Made by a program: the position numbers and the translations under genes. A model generated the notes under the pieces. It saw nothing but the letters and a program-made list of their open reading frames with translations, ran no database searches and was not told where the DNA came from. A DNA stretch of 5,687 nucleotides from JAGUYA01 sp043802425 (GTDB lineage: Bacteria; Omnitrophota; Gorgyraeia; Gygaellales; Profunditerraquicolaceae). How positions within the stretch are numbered: position 1 is the first letter of the stretch; the number at the start of each line of letters is the position of its first letter. Of this stretch, positions 1 through 5,147 are shown piece after piece. Where the stretch lies: the NCBI GenBank assembly GCA_043802425.1, contig JAZDLA010000038.1, positions 1 to 5,687 on the forward strand. The letters are read 5' to 3'.

Positions 1-635
1 GCCTCATCTATATCGTGGGTTATTTTTACACCCATTTGCCCAATGTCCGGCGGGGTCAACATTTCGGGGGCACACACCGTCACCTGAGCGCCTAATTTAG
101 TCAGCCCCCAGATATTGGAGCGCGCCACCCGCGAATGCGCAATATCACCGACGATACTGACATTGACGCCTTCAATCCTGCCTAATTTTTCCTTTAAAGT
201 AAAGATGTCCAGGAGCGCCTGGGTGGGATGTTCGTGCCAACCATCTCCGGCGTTAATCACGCTAGCCTTGACATGACGCGCCAGCATCGCCGCTGCTCCG
301 GAATAATTATGCCGCACCACGATAATATCTACCTTGAGGGCTTCTATGTTTTGGCCTGTATCAATAAGGGTTTCGCCCTTTTTGACGCTTGAAGTCTCGG
401 AAGCGATATTAATCACGTCTGCGGATAAGCGCTTGGCAGCGATCTCAAAAGAGACCCTGGTCCGGGTAGAGGGCTCGTAAAACAAATTTACCACTGTTTT
501 ACCGCGTAGCGCCGGCACTTTTTTAATCTCTCTTGTAGAAACCTCCTTAAAGGAGTCTGTGGTAGCTAGGATAAACTCCAGCTCCTCTCTACTTAAGTCC
601 TCCAGGCCCAATAAATCTTTTCTTATCCAAGTCAT
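1..635 (-). CDS. pyrB: aspartate carbamoyltransferase catalytic subunit (3' end beyond window)
   Basis: Aspartate carbamoyltransferase joins carbamoyl phosphate and L-aspartate to N-carbamoyl-aspartate, the first committed step of pyrimidine synthesis, in the cytoplasm. I translated the frame by hand: it is open from an ATG at 635 to the left edge, giving 211 complete codons of an expected roughly 305-310. The visible part is essentially the carbamoyl-phosphate domain. Signature residues are FYEPSTRTR at 52-60, VKKGET near 84-89 (the loop lysine), HPTQALLD at 136-143 and VGDIAHSRVARSN at 162-174. Most of the aspartate-binding domain is missing only because the window ends. The start lies 8 bases after the pyrR stop, with no strong Shine-Dalgarno sequence, so translation is probably coupled to pyrR. 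The gene should fall under the PyrR attenuator upstream of pyrR. Nothing in the visible part looks damaged. Confidence 0.97.
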   Translation of the reverse strand, partial: MTWIRKDLLGLEDLSREELEFILATTDSFKEVSTREIKKVPALRGKTVVNLFYEPSTRTRVSFEIAAKRLSADVINIASETSSVKKGETLIDTGQNIEALKVDIIVVRHNYSGAAAMLARHVKASVINAGDGWHEHPTQALLDIFTLKEKLGRIEGVNVSIVGDIAHSRVARSNIWGLTKLGAQVTVCAPEMLTPPDIGQMGVKITHDIDE

Positions 636-643
636 CGCTATAT

Positions 644-1183
644 TTAATCTTGTTCTACAATTACGACCTCGTCTTTGCCGTCTGTCTGCGCCAAGCGCAC
701 CTCTACAGTCTCTTTCTGCGCAGTGGGGATATTTTTCCCCACATAATCTGCGCGGATGGGAATTTCCCGATGCCCCCTATCCACAAGAACCGCTAATTGT
801 ATGGATTTGGGCCGACCTAAATCCATCAGGGCATCCAGGGCTGCACGGATAGTCCTGCCCGTATACAACACATCATCCACCAACACTAAATTTTTATCGG
901 TGATATCAAAATCTATTTCGGTCTTATGCACTACAGGTTGACTGGCAATTAAAGTTAAGTCATCGCGGTATAAGGTAATGTCCAAGGCCCCTACGGGTAT
1001 ACTGCCCTGATCAATTGTTTTCACGCAATCTGCGATACGACTAGCCAGATACGCGCCGCGGTTACGGATACCTACCAGGCATAAATCTTTGGTGCCCTTA
1101 TTCTTTTCTAAAATCTCGTGGGCAATGCGCATAACACTACGATTTATCCCTTCTTTATCCAAAATCTTGGCTTTTTCTTTCAT
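644..1183 (-). CDS. pyrR: PyrR, pyr operon RNA-binding attenuator / uracil phosphoribosyltransferase
   Basis: PyrR binds a hairpin in pyr leader RNA when UMP is plentiful, which favours a terminator and stops transcription; many homologues also make UMP from uracil and PRPP. The 179-residue product has the family's normal length. The PRPP-binding loop LVLVDDVLYTGRT is at 99-111, GIRNRGAYLA at 38-47, LDITLYRDDL at 67-76, and the typical LVDRGHREIPIRADYVGK at 133-150. The ATG at 1183 has an AAAGGAG ribosome-binding site 4 bases upstream (1188-1194), which fixes the start. It is the first gene after its own attenuator and is followed 8 bases later by pyrB. Regulation is therefore autogenous. The RNA-binding role is inferred from the family plus the matching hairpin in the leader. 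Confidence 0.97.
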   Translation of the reverse strand: MKEKAKILDKEGINRSVMRIAHEILEKNKGTKDLCLVGIRNRGAYLASRIADCVKTIDQGSIPVGALDITLYRDDLTLIASQPVVHKTEIDFDITDKNLVLVDDVLYTGRTIRAALDALMDLGRPKSIQLAVLVDRGHREIPIRADYVGKNIPTAQKETVEVRLAQTDGKDEVVIVEQD

Positions 1184-1187
1184 CTTG

Positions 1188-1194
1188 CTCCTTT
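1188..1194 (-). promoter_or_regulatory. pyrR ribosome-binding site
   Basis: AAAGGAG on the minus strand, separated by CAAG from the pyrR ATG. It lies just downstream of the attenuator's U-tract, so it appears on the transcript only if the terminator is not used. Confidence 0.85.
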
Positions 1195-1203
1195 AAAACA
1201 GGC

Positions 1204-1241
1204 AATAAAAAACCCAACCGTTTTATTTTGGCAGTTGGGTT
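1204..1241 (-). terminator. pyr attenuator: intrinsic terminator ahead of pyrR
   Basis: On the minus strand AACCCAACTG (1241-1232) pairs with CGGTTGGGTT (1220-1211) in a 10-bp stem with one U-G pair. The loop is 11 bases and AT-rich. The stem runs straight into a T-rich tract down to about 1205. This is a clear rho-independent terminator between promoter and pyrR start, as expected of a PyrR-controlled attenuator. It would also stop transcripts running through from rsmI. Confidence 0.93.
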
Positions 1242-1273
1242 GTGTCGTAATCTGATTAGGATTCATCTTTTTC

Positions 1274-1305
1274 CCTTGCTAGTTTCTCTGGAACTAGCTT
1301 AAAGG
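1274..1305 (-). promoter_or_regulatory. PyrR-binding anti-antiterminator hairpin
   Basis: On the minus strand GCTAGTT (1298-1292) pairs perfectly with AACTAGC (1284-1278) around the loop CCAGAGA. A second helix CCTT/AAGG (1305-1302 with 1277-1274) lies below a one-sided TAA bulge. The UUCCAGAGA apex and the bulged lower stem fit the known PyrR recognition element (consensus around UCCNGNGAG). When PyrR-UMP holds this hairpin, the terminator at 1204-1241 should form. A competing antiterminator is not obvious: the best candidate I see is GCUAGUU of the 5' arm pairing with AACUGCC at the apex side of the terminator (6 of 7 positions). Confidence 0.88.
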
Positions 1306-1323
1306 TCTTATCTAATTTAATAA

Positions 1324-1352
1324 AATATACCATCTAAACCATCTCTTGTCAA
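1324..1352 (-). promoter_or_regulatory. sigma70-type promoter of the pyrR-pyrB operon
   Basis: A perfect -35 TTGACA (1352-1347) is followed after exactly 17 bases by -10 TATATT (1329-1324). A start near 1318-1316 would put the PyrR hairpin almost at the 5' end of the RNA, as expected for an attenuator leader. The -35 box begins only 8 bases after the rsmI stop codon. Confidence 0.88.
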
Positions 1353-1360
1353 GGAAAAAT

Positions 1361-2014
1361 TTAAAGCACTAACACAAACTCTCCGCGCGGTTTCTGAGTT
1401 TTGAGCGCTTCAAAGATATCGTGGGCGCTACCCCGCTTGACCTCCTCAAATTTCTTGGTCAGTTCCCTAGCGCAGACTATCTCTGTATCACCAAAGACAA
1501 CCTGGATATCCTGCAGGGTTTTTAATACCCTGTGACAGGACTCATAAAATACGATGGTGCATTTTAGTTTAGTTAACTCTTTCAAACGGTTGCGCCGGGC
1601 AAGTGAGCCACGGGGTAAGAATCCGGCGAAAATAAACTGGTGCGCAGGCTTACCCGAAAGAACCAGGGCATTAATAAAAGCTGCGGGGCCGGGGATAAAG
1701 GTTATCTCAATATTATTTTTAATCGCTAAATTAATTATATTATACCCCGGGTCTAGTATGCCCGGCGTACCGGCATCTGAAACCAGGGCAATAGACTTAT
1801 CCTCTTTGAGCAGCCTGATGAGGTATTCGCCTTTGGTAATTTTGTTATGTTGACAATAGCTGGTGGTGGGGATTTGGATATTGTAATGTTGGAGCAAAAT
1901 TTTGCTGTGCCGGGTGTCCTCGCAGGCAATCAAATCCACAGATTTTAATACCTCTAAAGCGCGTAAGCTTATATCCTTAAGATTACCGATAGCAGTAGCA
2001 ACAATATAAAGCAT
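1361..2014 (-). CDS. rsmI: 16S rRNA (cytidine-1402-2'-O)-methyltransferase RsmI, short form
   Basis: RsmI uses S-adenosylmethionine to methylate the ribose of C1402 in the 16S rRNA decoding centre. The 217-residue product shows the family's motifs in order: LYIVATAIGNLKDIS at 2-16, IACEDTRHS at 29-37, LVSDAGTPGILDPGY at 77-91, FIPGPAAFINALVLSG at 106-121, FAGFLPRG at 129-136, FYESCHR at 156-162 and ARELTKKFEE at 182-191. It ends in GEFVLVL, the end of the core tetrapyrrole-methylase-like fold, so it lacks the extra C-terminal domain of longer relatives such as the E. coli enzyme (about 286 residues). Two common prolines are replaced: the usual VATPIGNL reads VATAIGNL, and YESPHR reads YESCHR. 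The ATG at 2014 follows an in-frame stop about 15 bases upstream. Its ribosome-binding site is weak (CAAG). Expression comes either from a weak promoter at 2075 or from read-through of the upstream genes. Confidence 0.96.
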   Translation of the reverse strand: MLYIVATAIGNLKDISLRALEVLKSVDLIACEDTRHSKILLQHYNIQIPTTSYCQHNKITKGEYLIRLLKEDKSIALVSDAGTPGILDPGYNIINLAIKNNIEITFIPGPAAFINALVLSGKPAHQFIFAGFLPRGSLARRNRLKELTKLKCTIVFYESCHRVLKTLQDIQVVFGDTEIVCARELTKKFEEVKRGSAHDIFEALKTQKPRGEFVLVL

Positions 2015-2074
2015 CTTGAGTTGGGTATTTTAACTTTATGTATCTTTACGGCGAGGGGGACCGGGTTACTTAGA

Positions 2075-2080
2075 ATTATA
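2075..2080 (-). promoter_or_regulatory. possible -10 box for rsmI
   Basis: TATAAT on the minus strand lies 4 bases after the stop of the preceding gene and about 60 bases before rsmI. No good -35 is present: TTTTGC at 17 bases or TTTGCT at 16 bases spacing are poor matches. The 70-base gap shows no intrinsic terminator, so rsmI could also be read from the upstream operon. Confidence 0.35.
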
Positions 2081-2084
2081 CAGC

Positions 2085-2492
2085 CTACTGAGAGGCAGCA
2101 AAATGTACATGCCCAGTTGCTTTCCACTCGGTAACCACAATATCCTGGGGTATGCTTGCTCCGCTGGTGGCATCCTCGTAATCATGTTTGTGTCCGCCTG
2201 CTATTTCAGTCTCTCTGTCTTGCAGGGAACCCGCTTTTTTAAAAGTAGGGTTAGAAGCGGTAGTAGGGGTAGTTGTATATTCGTAACGAAAATTATCACT
2301 GCTACCAATTCTTTCTAAGCGGTAATACCCGCTTGCCTGCCAAGTCTCATCATACCATGCCCCAATGCTGCCAGAAGGCTCTGCGGTATAGGGGTTACCT
2401 GCTGTATCACAAAAACCCCTATCAACAAACAAGTATAAAATCAAGCTAGCAGAAATCATTAAAATTACTAAAATAAACTCTGGTTTACGCAT
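2085..2492 (-). CDS. small exported protein with GHxHF motif, paralogue of the gene at 2726-3097
   Basis: I recognise no named family. The 135-residue product starts with a short basic end and a hydrophobic segment (about 5-23) that can be a signal peptide or membrane anchor; no clear lipobox or AxA cleavage site is seen. The rest is polar, rich in Thr, Ser and Tyr. It carries AWYDETWQA at 45-53, a His cluster GGHKHDYED at 99-107, and a C-terminal VVTEWKATGHVHF at 119-131. The first and last motifs recur in the same order in the protein encoded at 2726-3097, so the two are paralogues. The clustered histidines and acidic residues could bind a metal, but that is a guess. Start choice is firm: AAGGAGG lies 5 bases before the ATG. 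The gene begins 12 bases after its upstream neighbour and is the last of the apparent pilin-like operon. Confidence 0.85.
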   Translation of the reverse strand: MRKPEFILVILMISASLILYLFVDRGFCDTAGNPYTAEPSGSIGAWYDETWQASGYYRLERIGSSDNFRYEYTTTPTTASNPTFKKAGSLQDRETEIAGGHKHDYEDATSGASIPQDIVVTEWKATGHVHFAASQ

Positions 2493-2497
2493 TGGCT

Positions 2498-2504
2498 CCT
2501 CCTT
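2498..2504 (-). promoter_or_regulatory. strong ribosome-binding site of the second GHxHF gene
   Basis: AAGGAGG directly abuts the TAG stop (2507-2505) of the upstream gene, and is 5 bases before the ATG at 2492. It is among the best Shine-Dalgarno sequences in the window and suggests this protein is made well. Confidence 0.85.
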
Positions 2505-2759
2505 CTAATTCTTACCCAGGGCAGGGTGTGGACCGGTGAATTCAAAATTATAGGTATCTTTGTTTTGTTTTAGGGCTTCCTTGATTGCCTGCGTTCTTTT
2601 CGTCATAATCGTATTCGCTCCCATCAAAGGGTACAGATTATTCCTTTTTTTATGCACTCTCGAAGATAAATTGGCTATGCCTAAACCTAAAAAGAAAGCA
2701 CATAAACAGACCGTAAGCGCCCAAATTATCTGAAATGTATGTGCCCGTGCACTGACCAT
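2505..2759 (-). CDS. small single-pass membrane protein of unknown function
   Basis: This 84-residue product has no family I can name. A hydrophobic segment at about 11-29 (IIWALTVCLC then AFFLGLGIA) is followed by a basic stretch (RVHKKRN, 34-40) and a polar tail containing a lysine-rich, probably helical part (about 53-67) and ending FTGPHPALGKN. The positive-inside rule would place the tail in the cytoplasm. The ATG at 2759 lies inside the upstream gene and overlaps it by 34 bases; no strong Shine-Dalgarno precedes it, so translation is likely coupled. No other start precedes the membrane segment in frame, and the next (a GTG near residue 35) would remove it. Its position between two paralogous exported proteins suggests a shared role. 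That the frame is real is supported by tight packing, a membrane segment with charged flank, and the good ribosome-binding site placed right after its stop. Confidence 0.7.
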   Translation of the reverse strand: MVSARAHTFQIIWALTVCLCAFFLGLGIANLSSRVHKKRNNLYPLMGANTIMTKRTQAIKEALKQNKDTYNFEFTGPHPALGKN

Positions 2760-3097
2760 TTTGTCACCACTAGTTTAGGAAATATCCCCTCTACCCAACC
2801 TCCGTTAGTATTCTCTAATTGACCTGCTGTTGGCGTCTGCTGGCTAGTAGGCAGCGCAGGTAAAGGATACGCAGGCGAACTTCCATAAGGATAGAAATAC
2901 TGATACCCGCTACTTGTACTCACCAGTGTCTGGGTTGCCTTCCAACTTTCATCGTAGGCAACGCTGGACGGCGACTCGCCCTGAGACGACTCACCTTCGG
3001 GAGTTAATGCCCTTGCTTTATTTAAGGCAAAAAATAGGCCGGCACACAGCCCTATAACAAATAATGCGCAATATATTTTATTTATCCTTTTAAGCAT
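2726..3097 (-). CDS. small secreted protein with GHxHF motif, paralogue of the gene at 2085-2492
   Basis: The 123-residue product begins with a good signal peptide: basic MLKRINK, a hydrophobic core at about 8-25, and a signal peptidase I-like site KARA^LT after residue 30. The mature part (about 93 residues) is rich in Ser, Pro, Gly, Thr and Tyr. It contains AYDESWKA at 47-54 and ends with VVTKWSVHGHIHF at 110-122 plus one Arg. These two blocks match the paralogue at 2085-2492; the middle is divergent. No prepilin cleavage motif is present, so it is not itself a pilin-like subunit. It starts 15 bases after the last pilin-like gene and its final 34 bases overlap the next gene. The ATG at 3097 is preceded by a pure A8G9 tract instead of a normal ribosome-binding site. 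Function unknown; export to periplasm or cell surface is inferred. Confidence 0.85.
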   Translation of the reverse strand: MLKRINKIYCALFVIGLCAGLFFALNKARALTPEGESSQGESPSSVAYDESWKATQTLVSTSSGYQYFYPYGSSPAYPLPALPTSQQTPTAGQLENTNGGWVEGIFPKLVVTKWSVHGHIHFR

Positions 3098-3114
3098 CCC
3101 CCCCCCTTTTTTTT
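3098..3114 (-). repeat. A8G9 homopolymer tract in the ribosome-binding position
   Basis: Read on the minus strand, eight A then nine G run right up to the ATG at 3097. The A run shares its first two bases with the TAA stop of the upstream gene. AAGGGGG can pair with the 16S anti-Shine-Dalgarno with one G-U pair, so the tract probably is the ribosome-binding site. Such runs are prone to slippage and also to sequencing error. Confidence 0.85.
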
Positions 3115-3478
3115 AGAACTTAGTGATATTACCAAGTCTATCTATTCTAAAACCCGAATTAGCCCCTTTTCTGGTCGCTCTTATTATCAAATTATTTCCA
3201 TAATCTTCAAAATCGTATGCATAGTGCGCATCGGATATACTAGGGTCTTCCATATTTAAATTGCTCCAGTCAGGGGTATACCAGGACCGGTAAGCAAAAT
3301 AATCTTTTTCCGCTTGCCAGATAAGCTTTAGAACAACCTTGGCCTGTCTTTCTAATACACTGCTTGGGATTAATGCCGGTATAGCGATGGTGGCTAATAC
3401 CGCAATAATCACCAACACAATTATTAGTTCCATCAGGCTTATCCCCCCGCAATAATCGTGAGGCAACAACCATCTCAT
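3113..3478 (-). CDS. type IV pilin-like / pseudopilin protein (PilE/GspG/GspH type)
   Basis: This 121-residue prepilin has a 12-residue leader, a cleavage site GG^ISLMELIIV after residue 12, Glu at +5 of the mature protein (residue 17) and a hydrophobic helix to about residue 37 ending in AIPAL, as in major pilins and GspG/GspH. The helix continues amphipathically (about 40-60), and the small C-terminal domain ends in FRIDRLGNITKF, compatible with the final beta-strands of the fold. Subunits of this kind are inserted in the inner membrane, cut by a prepilin peptidase and assembled into a pilus or pseudopilus. The ATG overlaps the upstream stop as ATGA, with GAGG 6 bases before it. The leader contains one Arg and no Lys, unusually weakly charged. 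Which subunit it is cannot be settled; at this length a minor subunit is likely. Confidence 0.88.
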   Translation of the reverse strand: MRWLLPHDYCGGISLMELIIVLVIIAVLATIAIPALIPSSVLERQAKVVLKLIWQAEKDYFAYRSWYTPDWSNLNMEDPSISDAHYAYDFEDYGNNLIIRATRKGANSGFRIDRLGNITKF

Positions 3479-3891
3479 GGTTTACCTCGAATAAATGCGG
3501 GAAAAGCCCTTTGGCCAGACGCCTTTAAATAATAAGTGTAGTTTAACCCTTGGGGAGAAGGAACGGTTGCGTAAAATATCCGGCTACCTTTATCATTCGT
3601 AATCTTGTAGGTCACATCGTATGCCCTGGCGCCCATTGTAAAAGTAAAGGTCCTGGTATAACTTTGCCCTGAGGGAAGCGAAGGCACCTTGCCTGCGGCT
3701 AAATCCAGCATGGCTACGCTTAGGCCCGTCTGACAAAGATAATGGGCTTTAACCCGGTCCATCCATAGTTGTTGACGAGAGACCTGGGCTTTTAGATGCA
3801 TCAATAAAGTAGCTATGATGACAACTATAAGCCCCATCAACCCCAAGGTAAAAATTAAAGCAACGCCCTTTGAATCTTTCTTTAGCGTCAA
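3475..3891 (-). CDS. PilX/GspK-like minor pilin, starting at TTG
   Basis: The 138-residue product has a leader MTLKKDSKG and a prepilin-like junction G^VALIFTLGL after residue 9, then a hydrophobic segment to about residue 32. The fifth mature residue is Phe (residue 14), not Glu; lack of Glu5 is typical of GspK, which caps the pseudopilus tip. KAHYLCQTGLSVAMLDL (48-64) matches the YYLAEAGL-type signature that follows the helix in PilX/GspK N-terminal regions. It is far shorter than true GspK (about 300 residues), so PilX-like is the better comparison. The start is TTG at 3891: GGAG lies 9 bases upstream (3901-3904), the TTG overlaps the upstream TGA stop as TTGA, and no in-frame ATG gives a usable leader. 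Its own stop overlaps the next start. Coupled translation in a minor-pilin operon is inferred. Confidence 0.85.
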   Translation of the reverse strand: MTLKKDSKGVALIFTLGLMGLIVVIIATLLMHLKAQVSRQQLWMDRVKAHYLCQTGLSVAMLDLAAGKVPSLPSGQSYTRTFTFTMGARAYDVTYKITNDKGSRIFYATVPSPQGLNYTYYLKASGQRAFPAFIRGKP

Positions 3892-4382
3892 TTCATTATT
3901 CTCCGTGCAGTGGTTTGTGGTTCGTAAGGGTTACGCGTCCTCACCGCGGTTCTTAGTTTAGTTTTGGCAGTATCATTCATTTCGATCTCAATAACCAGCC
4001 GGTTTAAGCTATCCAAAGCAAAATTTGTGCTCTTTACATTATCCAGAACGACAGTCGCGCTAGAAGGATTACTGATATTACCCACATACATTAACTTGCT
4101 TGCCTCTTGATATATTCTACCTGTGGCGCCGCGGCTGGTGAAGCGCACCTCCGAAGAGCTCGGCAAAGAGAAATCTTGGGCAACAGCCACCTTTTGAAAA
4201 ACAACCTCAACTCCTTGCGCTACCTCTGCGAATGAAAAAATAGCCGTATCTTCGGCTTGCTTCTGTGCGTTAAAAGCAGTGCGCGTAACCACGGTTCCAG
4301 CCACAACAACTATCCCTAATAACGCTAAAGCCATCAATAGCTCGATTAAACTAACCGCCCTTCTGTTACCATACTTAATCAT
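3888..4382 (-). CDS. PilW/GspJ-like minor pilin
   Basis: The 164-residue prepilin has the leader MIKYGNRRA, then VSLIELLMALALLGIVVV: Glu at +5 of the mature protein (residue 14) and a hydrophobic helix to about residue 33. The residue before the cleavage site is Ala rather than the near-invariant Gly. The remainder resembles PilW/GspJ in shape: a helix extension with AFNAQKQAED (36-45), then a beta-rich domain including VVLDNVKSTNFALDS and RLVIEIEM. I chose ATG at 4382, because AAGGAGG (4391-4397) is 8 bases upstream; an in-frame GTG at 4391 would overlap that site and is rejected. The gene begins 21 bases after the stop of the PilV-like gene and ends in a TTGA overlap with the PilX-like gene. 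Assignment to PilW rather than GspJ is by gene order only. Confidence 0.87.
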   Translation of the reverse strand: MIKYGNRRAVSLIELLMALALLGIVVVAGTVVTRTAFNAQKQAEDTAIFSFAEVAQGVEVVFQKVAVAQDFSLPSSSEVRFTSRGATGRIYQEASKLMYVGNISNPSSATVVLDNVKSTNFALDSLNRLVIEIEMNDTAKTKLRTAVRTRNPYEPQTTARRIMN

Positions 4383-4390
4383 CCTACTCA

Positions 4391-4397
4391 CCTCCTT
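4391..4397 (-). promoter_or_regulatory. ribosome-binding site deciding the PilW-like start
   Basis: AAGGAGG on the minus strand, 8 bases before the ATG at 4382. Its last G is shared with the GTG at 4391, excluding that GTG as the start. Confidence 0.85.
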
Positions 4398-4403
4398 ACG
4401 TTT

Positions 4404-5039
4404 TTACCAACCTAAAGGTTCCATCTCTGACAGTATCTGATTATTTACCGGCGTAAGCGGAATCAGGCTCAATGTCTCGCTGTAATCCCGTAGTTGTCCT
4501 TGCGGCGTTAAATCTTGCCATATAATCTTTGTAGTAACCACATAACTGCCATAAGTACTACTGTAAGTGGCGGTACAGTCAATTCTTACGCTATTGGGAG
4601 CTCCTTTGGGTACCAAATTCTTGACTTTGATGTCTCCCAGCACATCAAAAGGGGTCTGGTCTGGCCTGTTGCGCCTAGTATATTCTGTGCTTCCTTCTCT
4701 CCAGGTTTCTGTGGCAGGAGGGATGCTGGCCTGGCGCAAGGCATAACCAGAACATGTATAAGTACTCGGCCCTGCGCCACTATAGCAGATTCCTGAATCG
4801 GCATAATAATAAGCCATGCTCCAATCCCGCGTCAATCTTATAGACTCGAAATACTCCTCTATCTCTCTTGCTAAATTAACAGCCACAAAATAATAATGTA
4901 ATTTAGATATATTATACTTATAATTAAGGTGTACAGCGATAAAGCCGGTTACGCTTATGCCCAATATTACCATCGCTACAATGACCTCAAGAAGGCTAAA
5001 CGCAGCACCACCTATTCCACTCTTGTTCTTTTTTAACAT
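4404..5039 (-). CDS. PilV/GspI-like minor pilin
   Basis: With the start at ATG 5039 the product is 211 residues: a basic leader MLKKNKSGIGGAA, cleavage before FSLLEVIVAMVILGISVTGF, Glu at +5 (residue 18), and a hydrophobic helix to about residue 36. The residue before the cut is Ala instead of Gly. VNLAREIEEYFESIR (54-68) follows as the helix extension typical of PilV/GspI (the AxxLAREIME-type motif). Two Cys at about 85 and 96 in CYSG...CSGY could form a disulfide in a small loop. A TTG 21 bases further upstream (5060) is in frame but has no ribosome-binding site and gives an odd longer leader, so I prefer the ATG, though its own site (GAAG) is weak. It is the first gene of the pilin-like operon, about 58 bases below the predicted transcription start. 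Confidence 0.87.
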   Translation of the reverse strand: MLKKNKSGIGGAAFSLLEVIVAMVILGISVTGFIAVHLNYKYNISKLHYYFVAVNLAREIEEYFESIRLTRDWSMAYYYADSGICYSGAGPSTYTCSGYALRQASIPPATETWREGSTEYTRRNRPDQTPFDVLGDIKVKNLVPKGAPNSVRIDCTATYSSTYGSYVVTTKIIWQDLTPQGQLRDYSETLSLIPLTPVNNQILSEMEPLGW

Positions 5040-5104
5040 CTTATTCTTCGCCGCGGTCAAGAACCGAATTCAGCGTATATGTTTGGCGACACCTAGTTAA
5101 TATT

Positions 5105-5132
5105 ACTATACCACCCCTTAGGGTGTTTGCAA
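5105..5132 (-). promoter_or_regulatory. promoter of the pilin-like operon, with inverted repeat in spacer
   Basis: -35 TTGCAA (5132-5127), a 16-base spacer and -10 TATAGT (5110-5105) on the minus strand, between the glmS stop and the PilV-like gene. The spacer contains a perfect 5-bp inverted repeat CACCC-TAAG-GGGTG (5125-5112). That repeat might be an operator, or the stem of a poor glmS terminator; it lacks a U-tract (the following bases are GTATAGTAATATT). Confidence 0.65.
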
Positions 5133-5147
5133 TATATTTTACGCTTA

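Noticed and set aside
559..852. Plus-strand open frame across the pyrB-pyrR junction.
   Set aside because: It is antisense to two certain genes, has no family features and no promoter or ribosome-binding site of note.
2041..2070. GC-rich patch before rsmI considered as a terminator of the upstream operon.
   Set aside because: Only a 3-bp stem can be drawn and no U-tract follows.
3098..3114. Slippage in the A8G9 tract fusing the PilE/GspG-like gene to the following gene.
   Set aside because: The TAA stop is completed by the first two A of the run, so changes in run length leave the stop in place.
3270..3473. Alternative minus-strand frame beginning at the second ATG within the PilE/GspG-like gene.
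   Set aside because: The other frame carries the clear prepilin motif; this one has none and is a frame shadow.
4515..4796. Plus-strand open frame antisense to the PilV-like gene.
   Set aside because: Composition is what the reverse frame of that gene would give; no supporting signals.
5040..5060. Upstream TTG start extending the PilV-like protein by 7 residues.
   Set aside because: No ribosome-binding site precedes it, and the ATG at 5039 gives a normal basic prepilin leader.
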